Source: JACMJL01 sp963791805
GTDB taxonomy: Bacteria > Bacillota > Clostridia > Clostridiales > Clostridiaceae
Length of the DNA stretch: 64,000 nt
Direction of reading: 5' to 3'
Assembly: GCA_963791805.1 (NCBI GenBank)
Contig: CAWBTU010000004.1
Span: 1 to 64,000, forward strand
Shown: piece by piece, positions 40,012 to 50,092 of the stretch
Position numbering within the stretch: position 1 is the stretch's first letter
How the letters are laid out: each line of letters starts with the position of its first letter
Program-made: the position numbers and the translations under genes
The notes under the pieces: model-generated
The model's database searches: none
What the model was told of the DNA's origin: nothing
The model's input: only the letters and a program-made list of their open reading frames with translations

Positions 40012-40560
40012 TTAGAACAAAGATGCCAACAATCTGTCGGACGGGGAAGGTATAATTTCTGCATTTACAAGTAATCCTTTTTCTTCAACTAGAGCCTTTC
40101 CTGCTTCAATACCAGCTTGAACAGCTGCTACATCACCAGTAAAAGTAAAGAATGACTTACCACCAAGTCCATTTCCTAAACGGAGCTCTAAAGGCTGTAA
40201 TTCTGCTGCTTTCAAAATTGCATCAGCAGCTATAACCATTGTGGCCAGTGAGAAAGATTCAATAATTCCTAGCGCCTGAATTTCATCTGGCATAGTTGCA
40301 CCTGTAATTGCAGGAAACACTGAAGGGCTGACATTTGGTATTATAATGGAATCAACTAAATATTCCTCTGCCAATCTTTCACCAACACTAACTGAATCGT
40401 TAACTGCTGCAACATCTCCTTGAACAATAGCAATATACTTACCTGGACAAACAGAACTAGCTGTTACTATTTCCACATCAGAAGTTTTTACCATCTGATC
40501 TGCAGCATATATACCACGTGCAATACTTGTAAATTCAACCATTCCTATTGCTTTCGACAT
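40012..40560 (-). CDS. pduT: PduT-like tandem BMC shell protein with pore cysteine
   Basis: 182 residues, two BMC domains (about 1-90 and 95-180). The segment ASSVCPGKYIAIVQGD near residue 38 carries the cysteine that in PduT holds a 4Fe-4S cluster at the trimer pore. Partner of the PduS-like flavoprotein, whose gene it follows by one base. Predicted to pass electrons across the shell. Confidence 0.9.
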   Translation of the reverse strand: MSKAIGMVEFTSIARGIYAADQMVKTSDVEIVTASSVCPGKYIAIVQGDVAAVNDSVSVGERLAEEYLVDSIIIPNVSPSVFPAITGATMPDEIQALGIIESFSLATMVIAADAILKAAELQPLELRLGNGLGGKSFFTFTGDVAAVQAGIEAGKALVEEKGLLVNAEIIPSPSDRLLASLF

Positions 40561-40561
40561 A

Positions 40562-41896
40562 TCAATCCCTCCTTATCACAATAAAATCATTACTGCATTC
40601 TTCAACAATTCCTGAAACACTTGCATGAATAGCAGCACTCAAACTACCTTCAGGAATTTTACCAATCATCTGTCCCTTCTGAACATGATCGCCTACAGAA
40701 ACAATACTTACCGCAGGTGCGCCTACATGTTGTCTTGTTGCAATATGTACCACTTCAGGCTTTATTTCAATTTCGGTCATAGGGGCAGGCTTATCAAAGT
40801 CATGTAAACCTAATCTTGCAATAAGACGTTTACTTGGGACCAGACGGTATTCTCTGCTATTTCGCGTCGTAAATTCTGACTTTGTTGGCTTATATCGAAT
40901 GTTTTGTCTCTGCCAATTTTCCTTTAAAATAAAGATTCGCAGATTTCGGATATAAGTCCAGCTGGGCAGGAAAACAATTCACATAAATTACACTGACAAC
41001 ATAGCTGAGCTGTCTTCTGACCTTCCACATCATCTAATGCATAATTTAAAGCTCTCATCATCTTGTGCGGTTGCATATCATGTCCAAGAAGATATCGCGG
41101 ACACATATCTGTACACATACGACACTGTTCACAAGAAGATTTGTTTACTCTTCTTGCCTGTTCTAATGTTCATCGATTTTTTACGAATCAGAAAATGCTG
41201 CTTTTTTCAAAATTACAAATCCCTTATTTTTCTTTGTAACATATCCATCTAAATTACTCATTACAGGACCCATCATAGGCCCACCATCAATAACTGAATA
41301 ATCATCAAAATTTTCTATGCCACTGAGTTTCAAAACATCTATAATTGGTGTGCCTACTGGCACCTTTACAGTCAAGCGTTTAGGAATATCTCCTGCTAAC
41401 TGTGATATATTTTTCTGTAACTGTTTCTCCTATTGAAGCATTGTATATATTTAGTGCAGTTTCTGAATTTATTACTACACATCCAACCTGAATAGGAATA
41501 CCTGTTTCAGGAACAACTCTTCCTGTCAGTTCATAAACTAGAACCTGTTCATCACCTGCTGGATAAACATCTGGAAGCTCTTTCACCTCAACAAAATCAC
41601 CAACCTGTAATGCTTCAATCCTCTTTCGCAGTATAGAAATTACTTCTTTATGCTTTCCTTTAATACCTATAATTGCTTTACTTGCTCCAACTAACTTTCC
41701 CGCTGCTTCAAATCCTTTTATTATCTCATCGGGAAACAACTCCATCAACTGCTGATCAACTCTTAGTAGAGGTTCACATTCAGCTCCATTTAAGAAGTAT
41801 ATATTCTGACTTTGATGCTAGTTTTGCATGGGTAGGAAACCCTGCACCACCTGCACCAATAACGCCAGCTTCTCTTACCATATCAAGAAGACTCAT
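40562..41896 (-). CDS. pduS: PduS-like Fe-S flavoprotein, multiple frameshifts
   Basis: About 443 residues on correction (PduS is about 450). Start MSLLDMVREAGVIGAGGAGFPTH (ATG 41896, GGAGGTGAT). Then the FMN/NADH-binding RnfC-like part, an SLBB-type part, ferredoxin cysteines SCEQCRMCTDMCPR and CCQCNLCELFSCPAG, and a C-terminal barrel-sandwich hybrid (VSVGDHVQKGQMIGK). Six single-base insertions are needed, near 41790, 41398, 41184, 41164, 40952 and 40921. In Pdu it reduces cobalamin; here, with no B12 enzyme in the locus, an electron-shuttle role with PduT is more likely. Confidence 0.75.
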
Positions 41897-41959
41897 TCTT
41901 ATCACCTCCTGTAGTTCTCTGGGGCACATAAGAATTATCAATTCTTATGTCTCCTGAGA

Positions 41960-42224
41960 TTATCCAAAATTGCAATCTTCATCAATGATTCCCACAACAA
42001 CCGCATCAACTGGAATATTATCATCGTTCAACATTCGGCGTGCAGATGAACCTGTAGTTACAATAACTCTATCTCCAATACCAGCACTGATGTTATCTAC
42101 AACAATCAAACGCTGACCTGCAGATGTACCACCAATTACCTCTGCTAACATGAACTTTAAGTCCATTAAGTGATTCTGCTTTTCTTGTTGCCCATACATT
42201 ATCAATCAGTCTTGCAGTTAACAT
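41960..42224 (-). CDS. eutN: CcmL/EutN pentameric vertex protein, one frameshift
   Basis: About 87 residues. MLTARLIDNVWATRKAESL, then LKFMLAEVIGGTSAGQ, VVDNISAGIGDRVIVTTGSSAR and a DAVVVGIID end are typical of the pentamers that cap microcompartment vertices. A +1 insertion near 42154 interrupts SLNGLK|FMLAEV. Its start overlaps the stop of the gene upstream. Confidence 0.87.
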
Positions 42225-42524
42225 AGATCTTTCTCCTTTTCCATCTTGAGTTTAATCTCATGAATAGCAGATTCAACAGATGATGTATCACCAAAAATTG
42301 CAATCATTATCATATTCTGAGGACAACTTCCTTTAATATCTTCAACAGTGACACCCACTGCCTTTTCAGCAATATCTGCTGCGCAAATCATATCTATCAT
42401 TCTGCCCTTGCACAAGACCAATTGCATCAACACAAATTGAATTTTTATCTTTGCCTGGTCCCATGCGTCTAATAAGAATATCTACTGTGCTTTCGCTAGG
42501 AGATTTGATAATTCTAAATTCCAT
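42218..42524 (-). CDS. BMC-domain protein of the GrpU/EutK-like short type, one frameshift
   Basis: About 101 residues from the ATG at 42524 (GGAGGCGAGG). MEFRIIKSPSESTVDILIRR, then AIGLVQGRMIDMICAADIAEKAVGV and EDIKGSCPQNMIMIAIFGD. It is a BMC fold preceded by an N-terminal strand. The cysteine in GSCP recalls GrpU, a shell protein of glycyl-radical compartments that binds an Fe-S cluster; that link is from memory and unproven here. A +1 G near 42405 breaks GLVQG|RMID. Confidence 0.75.
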
Positions 42525-42539
42525 ATCCTCGCCTCCTAT

Positions 42540-43382
42540 TCATATACTTTCCTGGGTACAGCTAAGTGCTATGCCCAAAGGAGTTACAAACATTGGATTT
42601 TGTGGTTTATGGGTGAAAATGCCTGTCTTTTTTTCTATAATCGTTTCAATACCAGCCAGGCAACATGTACCACCTACTAAAGAAATTTCTTTTACCTCAT
42701 AACCCTTTGTGTGCTGATTAATTATTGCTGCAATTTTTTCAACTACCGGTTTAAGTACTGGTAATAGCTCTTTATGGTTTCGAGGATCACGTTTATAGAT
42801 TTCTGCCTCTGCAAAAGATATTTTATATGCACCAGAAACAACTAGGGAGAAATGAGTACCTCCTGTTGGTTCATCTTCAACATAAACTACTTTTCCATCC
42901 TTTAGAATTGAAATTCCTGTAGTTCCACCACCAATATCTACAACTGCACCATCCTGAATTTTCAGAACTTTGTTTGCAGCAGTGGGTTCATCAAGCACAT
43001 TAGTTATTTCAAAACCAGCAGCTTGTACTACATTTTTAACTGCTCCACCATCCAAAGCATCAGTACCTGGAGGAATCGCAGCTGCTGCATAAATCAATTC
43101 TGCACCTAGTTTTTCTTCAAGCTCTTTTTTCATTTCTCTAACAATATTAATTGCACCAATATAATCCACTACCATACCGTCTCGAACTACATCTGCATAT
43201 CTGTAAGCACCTGCAACTGGTTTATAGTTTTCATCTAAAACTGCTAAAACAACACAGGCAGTTCCCAAATCCACTCCTGTATAATAAACAGAAGATTTAC
43301 TTACAATTGGATGCTCTATTACATATTCAAAGTCCTTAACAAGCTTATCGCAGTATTCAAAAGTTAAATTATTCTCTGACAT
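42540..43382 (-). CDS. eutJ: EutJ-like Hsp70-fold protein
   Basis: 280 residues, actin/Hsp70 ATPase fold without the substrate domain. YYTGVDLGTACVVLAVLDE (phosphate 1), VVDIGGGTTGISIL (phosphate 2) and GGTCCLAGIE (adenosine). A presumed chaperone for microcompartment enzymes, possibly for CutC or CutD here. Overlaps the EutT-like reading frame by 19 bases. Confidence 0.92.
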   Translation of the reverse strand: MSENNLTFEYCDKLVKDFEYVIEHPIVSKSSVYYTGVDLGTACVVLAVLDENYKPVAGAYRYADVVRDGMVVDYIGAINIVREMKKELEEKLGAELIYAAAAIPPGTDALDGGAVKNVVQAAGFEITNVLDEPTAANKVLKIQDGAVVDIGGGTTGISILKDGKVVYVEDEPTGGTHFSLVVSGAYKISFAEAEIYKRDPRNHKELLPVLKPVVEKIAAIINQHTKGYEVKEISLVGGTCCLAGIETIIEKKTGIFTHKPQNPMFVTPLGIALSCTQESI

Positions 43383-44033
43383 TTTTCACCTCCAAGAACA
43401 GAACAAATCATTTGAGATAAGATATTTATAATTTGATTAACCTTTTTAATAATTTCTTTACATAATTCATTCTCATCATTGTCCTCGTATAGTTCTAAAA
43501 CAACTGGTTCAATTTCACGAAGAGCACAACGTAATCTATGCAAAATTATAATTTTTCTTCCATTCCTTAATTCCATATGCAACTCTGTGATTTCAAAACA
43601 GTCGCCCAAATCATCAGAGAAATTATCATTCTTTATGCCTGTGCATTCCTGGCAAGAAAGATCTTAAAGCTGAGCCTTTTCCCATGGCCATATCATTGAT
43701 ACGGTGAAACTGCTGTCCTAAATCAATAACCTTCTGTGCCAAAGAAACGTCTCCACCTAATAGTTCTTCTTCTGTTTGTAGAAATAATGCTTCTACTGAC
43801 CTCATACTGCTACTAAGCTTTTTCTTTTTCCAATTCTTTATCTGCAGAGCTTGTGGTTTCTCATTTATGTTACTTGTCTTTGGATAAGAATCATTGTTTA
43901 GCATATTGATTCCATGATCCATTAAATACTGACGTGCTCCAGGCGTAAATCTTGCTCCAGGTTCTATCTCATAAGATGTAAAAGGTTCTTTTCTATATAA
44001 ATCCCGCAAATCTTCTTCGGTTATAAATTTCAT
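43364..44033 (-). CDS. EutT-like cobalamin adenosyltransferase homologue, one frameshift
   Basis: N-terminal frame MKFITEEDLRDLYRKEP...ARFTPGARQYLMDHGI matches the EutT start; the C-terminal frame (ILHRLRCALREIEPVVLELY) matches the helical ATP:corrinoid transferase end. A +1 insertion near 43640 (SFLPG|...GIKNDNF) separates them; joined length is about 222 residues against 260 or so in EutT. The central cysteine cluster of EutT (HxxCxxCx) is not seen. Choline lyase does not need B12, so the role here is unclear. Confidence 0.65.
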
Positions 44034-44034
44034 T

Positions 44035-44478
44035 TTAATCCCCCTTTACTTTTAAATAATCTTTTAAAGCGACCATGCCTGTCCCACTAGGAGCACAAAT
44101 TTTATAATAAGGCTCCGAAATTCCTATTTGCTTCAACTGCCGGATACATAATTCTTCATTTTCTGGCATTAAATCACTTTTTGTTATTACGCCAATTGCA
44201 GGACATCTGAACACCTTGGCAAATCCAGGTGAGTACACACAAACGCATCTTGACTGGTCAACTAAGATTAAAATATGAGATGCATCCTGTGCTGCTGCAA
44301 TTATATGTTTGTACATCCATGAGTTTTCAATAAAAGAACTCGGAACATCTATTGTATTCTTCCCATAAATAATATCCTGTGTTTTTCTTAAAGGACCTTT
44401 ATAATCGTTTAGCGCATTTACCAATGTTGTCTTTCCAGAGTTTCTAGGTCCAATCACCATTACTCGTTTCTTACTCAT
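44035..44478 (-). CDS. eutP: EutP/PduV-like GTPase
   Basis: 147 residues, small Ras-like P-loop protein: [17 protein letters not shown] (Walker A), [21 protein letters not shown] (NKxD replaced by TKSD). EutP has also been reported as an acetate kinase; PduV helps place the compartment in the cell. The start overlaps the shell gene by four bases (ATGA). Confidence 0.88.
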   Translation of the reverse strand: MSKKRVMVIGPRNSGKTTLVNALNDYKGPLRKTQDIIYGKNTIDVPSSFIENSWMYKHIIAAAQDASHILILVDQSRCVCVYSPGFAKVFRCPAIGVITKSDLMPENEELCIRQLKQIGISEPYYKICAPSGTGMVALKDYLKVKGD

Positions 44479-44828
44479 GTTCGTGTAATAGGAGCCGTCA
44501 TAAAGTCTAACAGTTTTTCAAATGTACTTGTTACTGCTGCCAATGCTGTTTCAACGCTTTGTACATCACCTGTAATAATTACAGATCCAGTAAAACGATC
44601 TAAAAATCCAATTTCAACATCCGCTGCTTTTGTAGCAACATCTGCTGCAATAATAGATGCCTCATAAGGTGTTATTGTTAAAATTCCAATTGCTCCCTTA
44701 TCATCAATCCCTAGGCGTTCATAAATGTCTGGCATAGGGGATGCGATAACATGAGCGATTGTAACCTGTTTCCCAGGTACTGATTCTTCTATGACACGTT
44801 GTAATGCTTTTTCACCAACTGCTCCCAT
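44475..44828 (-). CDS. eutS: EutS/PduU-like permuted BMC shell protein
   Basis: 117 residues. A permuted BMC domain: N-terminal barrel strand ([20 protein letters not shown]), then [23 protein letters not shown] and [19 protein letters not shown]. The family shapes bent shell facets. Sits between cutD and eutP. Confidence 0.92.
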   Translation of the reverse strand: MGAVGEKALQRVIEESVPGKQVTIAHVIASPMPDIYERLGIDDKGAIGILTITPYEASIIAADVATKAADVEIGFLDRFTGSVIITGDVQSVETALAAVTSTFEKLLDFMTAPITRT

Positions 44829-44871
44829 AAAAGTTACCTCACAATCTATTTTCTATTCTACTAATCATTTA

Positions 44872-45831
44872 TCAGTGCTTAAGCACCACAACTGGAAAAT
44901 CGTATTTTTTTATCCAGCTCTCAATTCTTTCCAATTCTTCGTTGCTTAGACTTGGGTCACCCTCTATTGGGTATTCTTTGCTTAACTGAGTGTACTTATT
45001 TACGCCTAATTTGTGGTAAGGAAGTAAGTCAATGCCTTTAAAGTTTTTATAATCACGGTAAGGCATTAAAAATTCTATTACCCTCTCTATCTCATCTTGA
45101 CTATCATTTATTCCTTTTAGGAGCGGCATTCTAACCTTTACGTTATATCTTCCATGAAGTAGTGTCTTAAGATTTTCAAGGATTCGCTCATTGTGCACTC
45201 CTGTTAATTGGTAGTGCCTCTCTGGATCAATATGTTTTATATCAAAAAGGAATAAATCCGTAAACTCAGCAACCTGAAGTATTGATTCCTTTTTTGCATA
45301 ACCACAAGTTTCAATTGCAGTATTGATTCCTTCTTGCTTACATACCATAAGAAGATTTGCAGCGAATTCTGCTTGCATAGTAACTTCTCCGCCGCCTAGC
45401 GTAACTCCACCACCTGAAACATCATAAAAATCTTTGTCCTCTTCAATAATTTCCATAAGTTCGGAAACAGTTTTTACCTGTCCAACAATAGTTAATGCAG
45501 ATTCAGGACAAACATCTTCACACTTATGGCAACCTATACAATCAATGCTTTGATTCACTTCATGTTTTAGGTCCTTTGAAATAGAATGTATCTGAGCCGG
45601 GCAAACAGAGACACAGGCACCACAATCAATACATGAGTTTCTTTTATACATAACTTGATATTTTTGTTCCAATCCTTCAGGATTCGAACACCACTTGCAA
45701 CGTAATGGGCATCCTTTAAAGAACACAATTGTTCTTACTCCCGGTCCATCATACATATTGTACTTTTGTACATTGAAAATGAATGCTTTTCTTTCAATAA
45801 TAGTTGCCTTTGTATTGCTCATATCATCCAA
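44872..45831 (-). CDS. cutD: Choline trimethylamine-lyase activating enzyme
   Basis: 319 residues, radical SAM activase. It generates the glycyl radical on CutC. The SAM cluster motif is CPLRCKWC near residue 35 after MYDGPGVRTIVFFKG. Two ferredoxin-type clusters follow: CIDCGACVSVCP and CIGCHKCEDVCP. GGGEVTMQ lies in the SAM-binding part. Downstream of cutC after a 125-bp gap with a hairpin. Alternative start at 45822. Confidence 0.96.
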   Translation of the reverse strand: MDDMSNTKATIIERKAFIFNVQKYNMYDGPGVRTIVFFKGCPLRCKWCSNPEGLEQKYQVMYKRNSCIDCGACVSVCPAQIHSISKDLKHEVNQSIDCIGCHKCEDVCPESALTIVGQVKTVSELMEIIEEDKDFYDVSGGGVTLGGGEVTMQAEFAANLLMVCKQEGINTAIETCGYAKKESILQVAEFTDLFLFDIKHIDPERHYQLTGVHNERILENLKTLLHGRYNVKVRMPLLKGINDSQDEIERVIEFLMPYRDYKNFKGIDLLPYHKLGVNKYTQLSKEYPIEGDPSLSNEELERIESWIKKYDFPVVVLKH

Positions 45832-45873
45832 TCTCCCGTTTGATTCATTTTGATATTCAACTAAATAATCTAG

Positions 45874-45923
45874 CTGCTGCCAGTACCTTATAAACTTTGT
45901 AGTGTAAAAGGTACAAGCGGCAG
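45874..45923 (-). promoter_or_regulatory. Hairpin between cutC and cutD
   Basis: Minus strand CTGCCGC...GTACCTT pairs with AAGGTAC...GCAGCAG around a loop of about 15 bases. With no T-run it may trim or stabilise the cutC transcript, giving more CutC than CutD. Confidence 0.45.
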
Positions 45924-45956
45924 ATAAATTAATTTAAAGTCCTTAGAATATCTTTA

Positions 45957-48497
45957 TTAAAAATGTGTTAACATAGTTCTACTTATAATCTCATCTTGAA
46001 CATCCTTACATAGTTCAACAAAGAATGCACTGTAGCCAGCTACACGAACAATCAAATCACGATAGTTTTCAGGATGCTTCTGTGCTTCAATCAAGGTTTT
46101 GTTATCTAGATAATTGAACTGCATCTCTCCATTGCCATAGATACAAGCAGTTTTTAGTAGTGTAATAATACCCTCTTCACCTTCTGGTGTATCAAGAAGT
46201 CCTGCCATAAGCTTAAAGTTGTGAACCATGCCTATGTTCATATTGTCACAAGCTAGCTTAGAAATAGTTTTTATTATAGCTGTTGGTCCTTTAAAATCTG
46301 CGCCTTGTGTAGGACTGATACCATCAGATAATGGAGTCCAAGCCATACGACCGTTAGCAGATGCACCAAGTAGCTGACCAAATGGAGTATTGTTTGAAAT
46401 GGATAGAGTACCATGACTTAATACAGAATACAAAGTCTTGTATTTTCTGTGATCCATTTCTGTAAAGTTTATTAAATCTGCAGCAATTAAATCTGCATAG
46501 TCATCGTCATTACCATATTTAGGAGCTTTTAAACAATCGATTTTAACCTGTTCATATCCTACAAACTCAGCTTTTAATGCTTCGTTTAACTGCTGAAGAG
46601 TATATTTCTTCTCATCGTATACTAACTTCTTAATAGCAGCCATGGAATCTGTATAAGTTGCAAGTCCTGACCATACAACACCTGGTCCGAAATTGTACAT
46701 TGCGCCACCTGCTGAAACATCTTTACCTTTTTCCATACACCCTTCATACATTATAGACATCAAAGGCTTTGGAGCTAATTCTCTATGAACACGTTGTGAA
46801 ATTACTGTAGCAACGCTACTCCATTTTGTAATATATTTGATTTGTTCTTTAACTGCATTATCGAATTCTTCGTAAGTTTTAAAGTTGCTTATATCTCCTA
46901 AATCAGGACAAACCTTCTTGCCATACCATAAAGGAACACCATGGTTTAAAACTAATTCAATACATATAGGCCATTGTGTATATGCTGTAGAAGTCCATTG
47001 ATATAAACGACCAGACTTCTGAGGTTCAACGCATCCCATTAAGCAATAGTCTCTAGCATCTTCTATAGAAACACCTTTTGCTAGCATCATCTTTATATGT
47101 GCATCATCAAAATGACAAGCTGGGAATCCCATACCTGAACGAACAACATCAACAATTTTCTTCATATACTTCTTAGGTGATCTGTTATGAATACGTGTAG
47201 CTAAAGATGGTTGATAAATTTTAACATGACGAACTGCATCCATTAGTAGGTAAGTTAAGTCATTTGTTGCATCAAGACCTTCTCTTGTTACTCCACCCAC
47301 ACACATATTTACAAATGGTTGGTATCCTGCAAAGAACTTAGATGCGCCTTCACTAGTTACCCACATCATCTCTGACATTTTTATAAGCATACAACCAGAT
47401 AACTCAAATGCTTCAAAGTCATTCATACGACCTTGTTCCATATCTGCCTTGTATAAAGGATACATATATTGGTCAACACGACCGATTGACATACCAGTTT
47501 GATTTTCTTCAACTACTAATAAAGATTCAACAGTCCAAACAGATTGGATTGCTTCCCAATAAGTACGAGGCTTATGTGCAGGAACCCATGCATTGATTTC
47601 AGAAATCTTCTCTAATTCAGCCTTACGCTTAGGGTTCATTTCTTTAGCTGCAAGTTCAGCGGCATAATCTGATAAACGCTTAGCGTAAATCATAACGCCT
47701 TCAGCAGTATCTATAACGGATTTATAAAAATAGATTTTTTCGATATCATCAGGATTTTCGTAATCTAACTTATCCAAGTGATCTTGTGCTTCCTTCTGAA
47801 TATCAAGCATTCCCTTTTTCATAAGGATTACATCATATCCAGGATTTGAATCTCCACCACCATTTGTTGCATGATAGGAGCAATCTGATACAAAGGATTC
47901 ACCTGAAAGCTCCCAAACACCAGCTTCACGATACTGATCTTCACAATACTCGTCTACAGATTTACCTTTCCAATAAGGGAAAATCTCTTCACGCATAATT
48001 TTTTTATCTTCTTCTGATACATAAAATGGATCTTGAGGCCTTGACCCAATTGTCTCAAGTTCAGTTTCCATCCATCTCCAAGCTATATCCGGTGAAAAGG
48101 CTCCAGCACGAGGTGCACCACAAGGAGCTCCTACGATAAGTTCATCTGGTTGAATTACTAAAGGTGCTGTCTCACAGCAATACCTAAAACTTTTACCACG
48201 AAATATACTTCTAGGCATTCCAGGGTTTTCCTGAGCAATTTTAGTAATTGCTCTAGCACGATGTGTTGTAATTGTAGGTGTCCACTTTAAATAGTTTTGT
48301 TTAAGTCTGCTAAGACGTTCTGTTATACCATTTGGAACACCTGATTCCTGCTCACAAGCTACTGCACTGGTTACAGGAACTTCTTTTGTAATTTCATTAG
48401 AAATACCTTCGAACATTTTCATTAAAGATGATCGTTCTTCTGCAGACATATTTTTAGTTGCCTCTGCAAATTTATTTGAAAATTCACGAATATCCAT
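45957..48497 (-). CDS. cutC: Choline trimethylamine-lyase, glycyl radical enzyme
   Basis: Splits choline to trimethylamine and acetaldehyde. 846 residues, the short (type I) form without the long N-terminal extension of enterobacterial enzymes. Active site GCVEPQ (Cys489/Glu491), with Thr502 and Tyr506 in QWTSTAY; choline-site segment [15 protein letters not shown] (Tyr208-Asp216); radical glycine in RVAGYSAFF at residue 821 counted from the C-terminus. These match the family numbering of Desulfovibrio CutC, which separates it from diol dehydratase-type relatives. Intact, centre of the locus. Confidence 0.97.
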   Translation of the reverse strand: MDIREFSNKFAEATKNMSAEERSSLMKMFEGISNEITKEVPVTSAVACEQESGVPNGITERLSRLKQNYLKWTPTITTHRARAITKIAQENPGMPRSIFRGKSFRYCCETAPLVIQPDELIVGAPCGAPRAGAFSPDIAWRWMETELETIGSRPQDPFYVSEEDKKIMREEIFPYWKGKSVDEYCEDQYREAGVWELSGESFVSDCSYHATNGGGDSNPGYDVILMKKGMLDIQKEAQDHLDKLDYENPDDIEKIYFYKSVIDTAEGVMIYAKRLSDYAAELAAKEMNPKRKAELEKISEINAWVPAHKPRTYWEAIQSVWTVESLLVVEENQTGMSIGRVDQYMYPLYKADMEQGRMNDFEAFELSGCMLIKMSEMMWVTSEGASKFFAGYQPFVNMCVGGVTREGLDATNDLTYLLMDAVRHVKIYQPSLATRIHNRSPKKYMKKIVDVVRSGMGFPACHFDDAHIKMMLAKGVSIEDARDYCLMGCVEPQKSGRLYQWTSTAYTQWPICIELVLNHGVPLWYGKKVCPDLGDISNFKTYEEFDNAVKEQIKYITKWSSVATVISQRVHRELAPKPLMSIMYEGCMEKGKDVSAGGAMYNFGPGVVWSGLATYTDSMAAIKKLVYDEKKYTLQQLNEALKAEFVGYEQVKIDCLKAPKYGNDDDYADLIAADLINFTEMDHRKYKTLYSVLSHGTLSISNNTPFGQLLGASANGRMAWTPLSDGISPTQGADFKGPTAIIKTISKLACDNMNIGMVHNFKLMAGLLDTPEGEEGIITLLKTACIYGNGEMQFNYLDNKTLIEAQKHPENYRDLIVRVAGYSAFFVELCKDVQDEIISRTMLTHF

Positions 48498-48567
48498 AAT
48501 TGTTACCTCTCATTCTTTCATAAATTTTAATATCTATAGTTTGTCATGCTCCATGCAAACCGTATTA

Positions 48568-50058
48568 CTACCTTAGTTCTTCCATAGCATTTTTCAAAAT
48601 TTGCTGCAGCATTTTAATATCTTCTAGGTTATACAGGTTCTGGTTTTCCATCTGGCATAAAGCGTTTTTCTCCTCTGCACTTATGCCACTTACAATTTCC
48701 TCTATATTCCTCACTCCATAACCGACTTTACGGATATAAATAAGATTCATCGGTGAAACATTATCAGAGGTCATACCTTCTCCAGCGGATCCGCTACCCA
48801 AGGTCAAAGCAGGAAACAAATTAGTAGTTGCACCTATACTTCCAAAGACAGCAGGAGTGTTAACAAGCACCCTACCAACGGGTTTTTTTAACGCAAATTG
48901 ACGAATCACATCTTCGTCTTTTGAATGTATAACAAGAGTGTGTCCTTGCCTTTCAGTTAAGAGCAACTCAATGCACTTTTCACAAGCATGCATCCAATCA
49001 TCTTCGATGTAGTAGGCCAAAACTGGGCCTAGTTTTTCTTTAGAATATGGATTAGTCTCAGAAACATATTTTTGCTCCGATATTAGAACAGTGGTACATT
49101 CTGGAACAGAGAATCCTGCTTTTTTTGCCAATTCATGTGCCGATTTACCAACCATTTCTGAATCTGTGCTACCATCACTATGAAAAAAGAGAGAACCTAG
49201 TTTTTCTGCCTCAGTTTCTGTCATGAAGTATGCACCATTATTCTTAAGCTCCTGTTTTACCTCATCTGAGATACAGCTATCTACAACAACAGATTGTTCT
49301 GCAGCTGATAAAATACCGTTATCAAAAGTCTTACTAGAAATGATATCCCTAGCTGCCTGTTTGATATCTGCTGTACGCTCGATAAATGCAGGTCCATTTC
49401 CAGTTCCTCCATAGATTACAGGCTTTCCTGATTTGTATGCTGCTTTAAGCATTTCATGAACACCTGTATTCATAATTAAGGAAGTTGCTTTGTGGTTCAT
49501 TAACTCTATTGTTCCGCTTTGCGTAACAGTATGTAGATACGCAAGAGCCCCTACTGGTAATCCATATCCCTCAGCTGCGCGAATCATAATATCAAGGGCC
49601 TTACTAATTGTCTTCCTCGCTCTAGGGTTTGGAGAAAATATAATTGCATTACCAGACTTAATTGCAATTAAAGTCTTATAAATAGTTGTAGAAACTGGAC
49701 TAGTTGCAGGGCATAAAGCAATAATTATTCCTCTAGGCACACCTACATCCATAGTCTTTTTCTGCTTATCTTCCTGAATAATACCCACGCATCGCATTCC
49801 TCTAAGTCTAATTGGCAAATATTCACATGCAAAGCGATTCTTAATATATTTATCCTGCAATTTGCCATAATCAGTTTCATCTCGGGACATCATGGCAAGT
49901 TCGTAGGCATGCTTTCCTATTTCTTCTGCCATACGCTCAACAATCTCATCCAGTTTTTCCTGAGGAAAGGTTGCCAGTTGTTTTTGAGCAACACTGGCAT
50001 TTTCCACAAGAATTCGAGACTCTTGAATGGAGAGCAAATCATTGTCAATAATATTCAT
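48568..50058 (-). CDS. Aldehyde dehydrogenase homologue without catalytic Cys
   Basis: 496 residues, full-length EutE/PduP fold with a helical N-terminus (MNIIDNDLLSIQESRILVENA). NAD-site and scaffold segments are kept (ALCPATSPVSTTIYKT, FSPNPRARKT, GGTGNGPAFIERTADI). Where the acylating enzymes have TICAS, as in the gene at 36964, this has FDNGILSAAEQS: Ser in place of the nucleophile. No thioester can form, so it is probably a structural or regulatory partner, or it binds acetaldehyde or NAD. The frame is intact, which argues for selection. Between the tandem-BMC shell gene and cutC. Confidence 0.85.
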   Translation of the reverse strand: MNIIDNDLLSIQESRILVENASVAQKQLATFPQEKLDEIVERMAEEIGKHAYELAMMSRDETDYGKLQDKYIKNRFACEYLPIRLRGMRCVGIIQEDKQKKTMDVGVPRGIIIALCPATSPVSTTIYKTLIAIKSGNAIIFSPNPRARKTISKALDIMIRAAEGYGLPVGALAYLHTVTQSGTIELMNHKATSLIMNTGVHEMLKAAYKSGKPVIYGGTGNGPAFIERTADIKQAARDIISSKTFDNGILSAAEQSVVVDSCISDEVKQELKNNGAYFMTETEAEKLGSLFFHSDGSTDSEMVGKSAHELAKKAGFSVPECTTVLISEQKYVSETNPYSKEKLGPVLAYYIEDDWMHACEKCIELLLTERQGHTLVIHSKDEDVIRQFALKKPVGRVLVNTPAVFGSIGATTNLFPALTLGSGSAGEGMTSDNVSPMNLIYIRKVGYGVRNIEEIVSGISAEEKNALCQMENQNLYNLEDIKMLQQILKNAMEELR

Positions 50059-50092
50059 TTCTGACTCTCCTTTTCACTCACTAAATATTTTT

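Noticed and set aside
45957..48497. Glycerol or propanediol dehydratase assignment for the glycyl-radical enzyme
   Set aside because: Choline-site residues ([22 protein letters not shown]) and the 846-residue length fit CutC instead.
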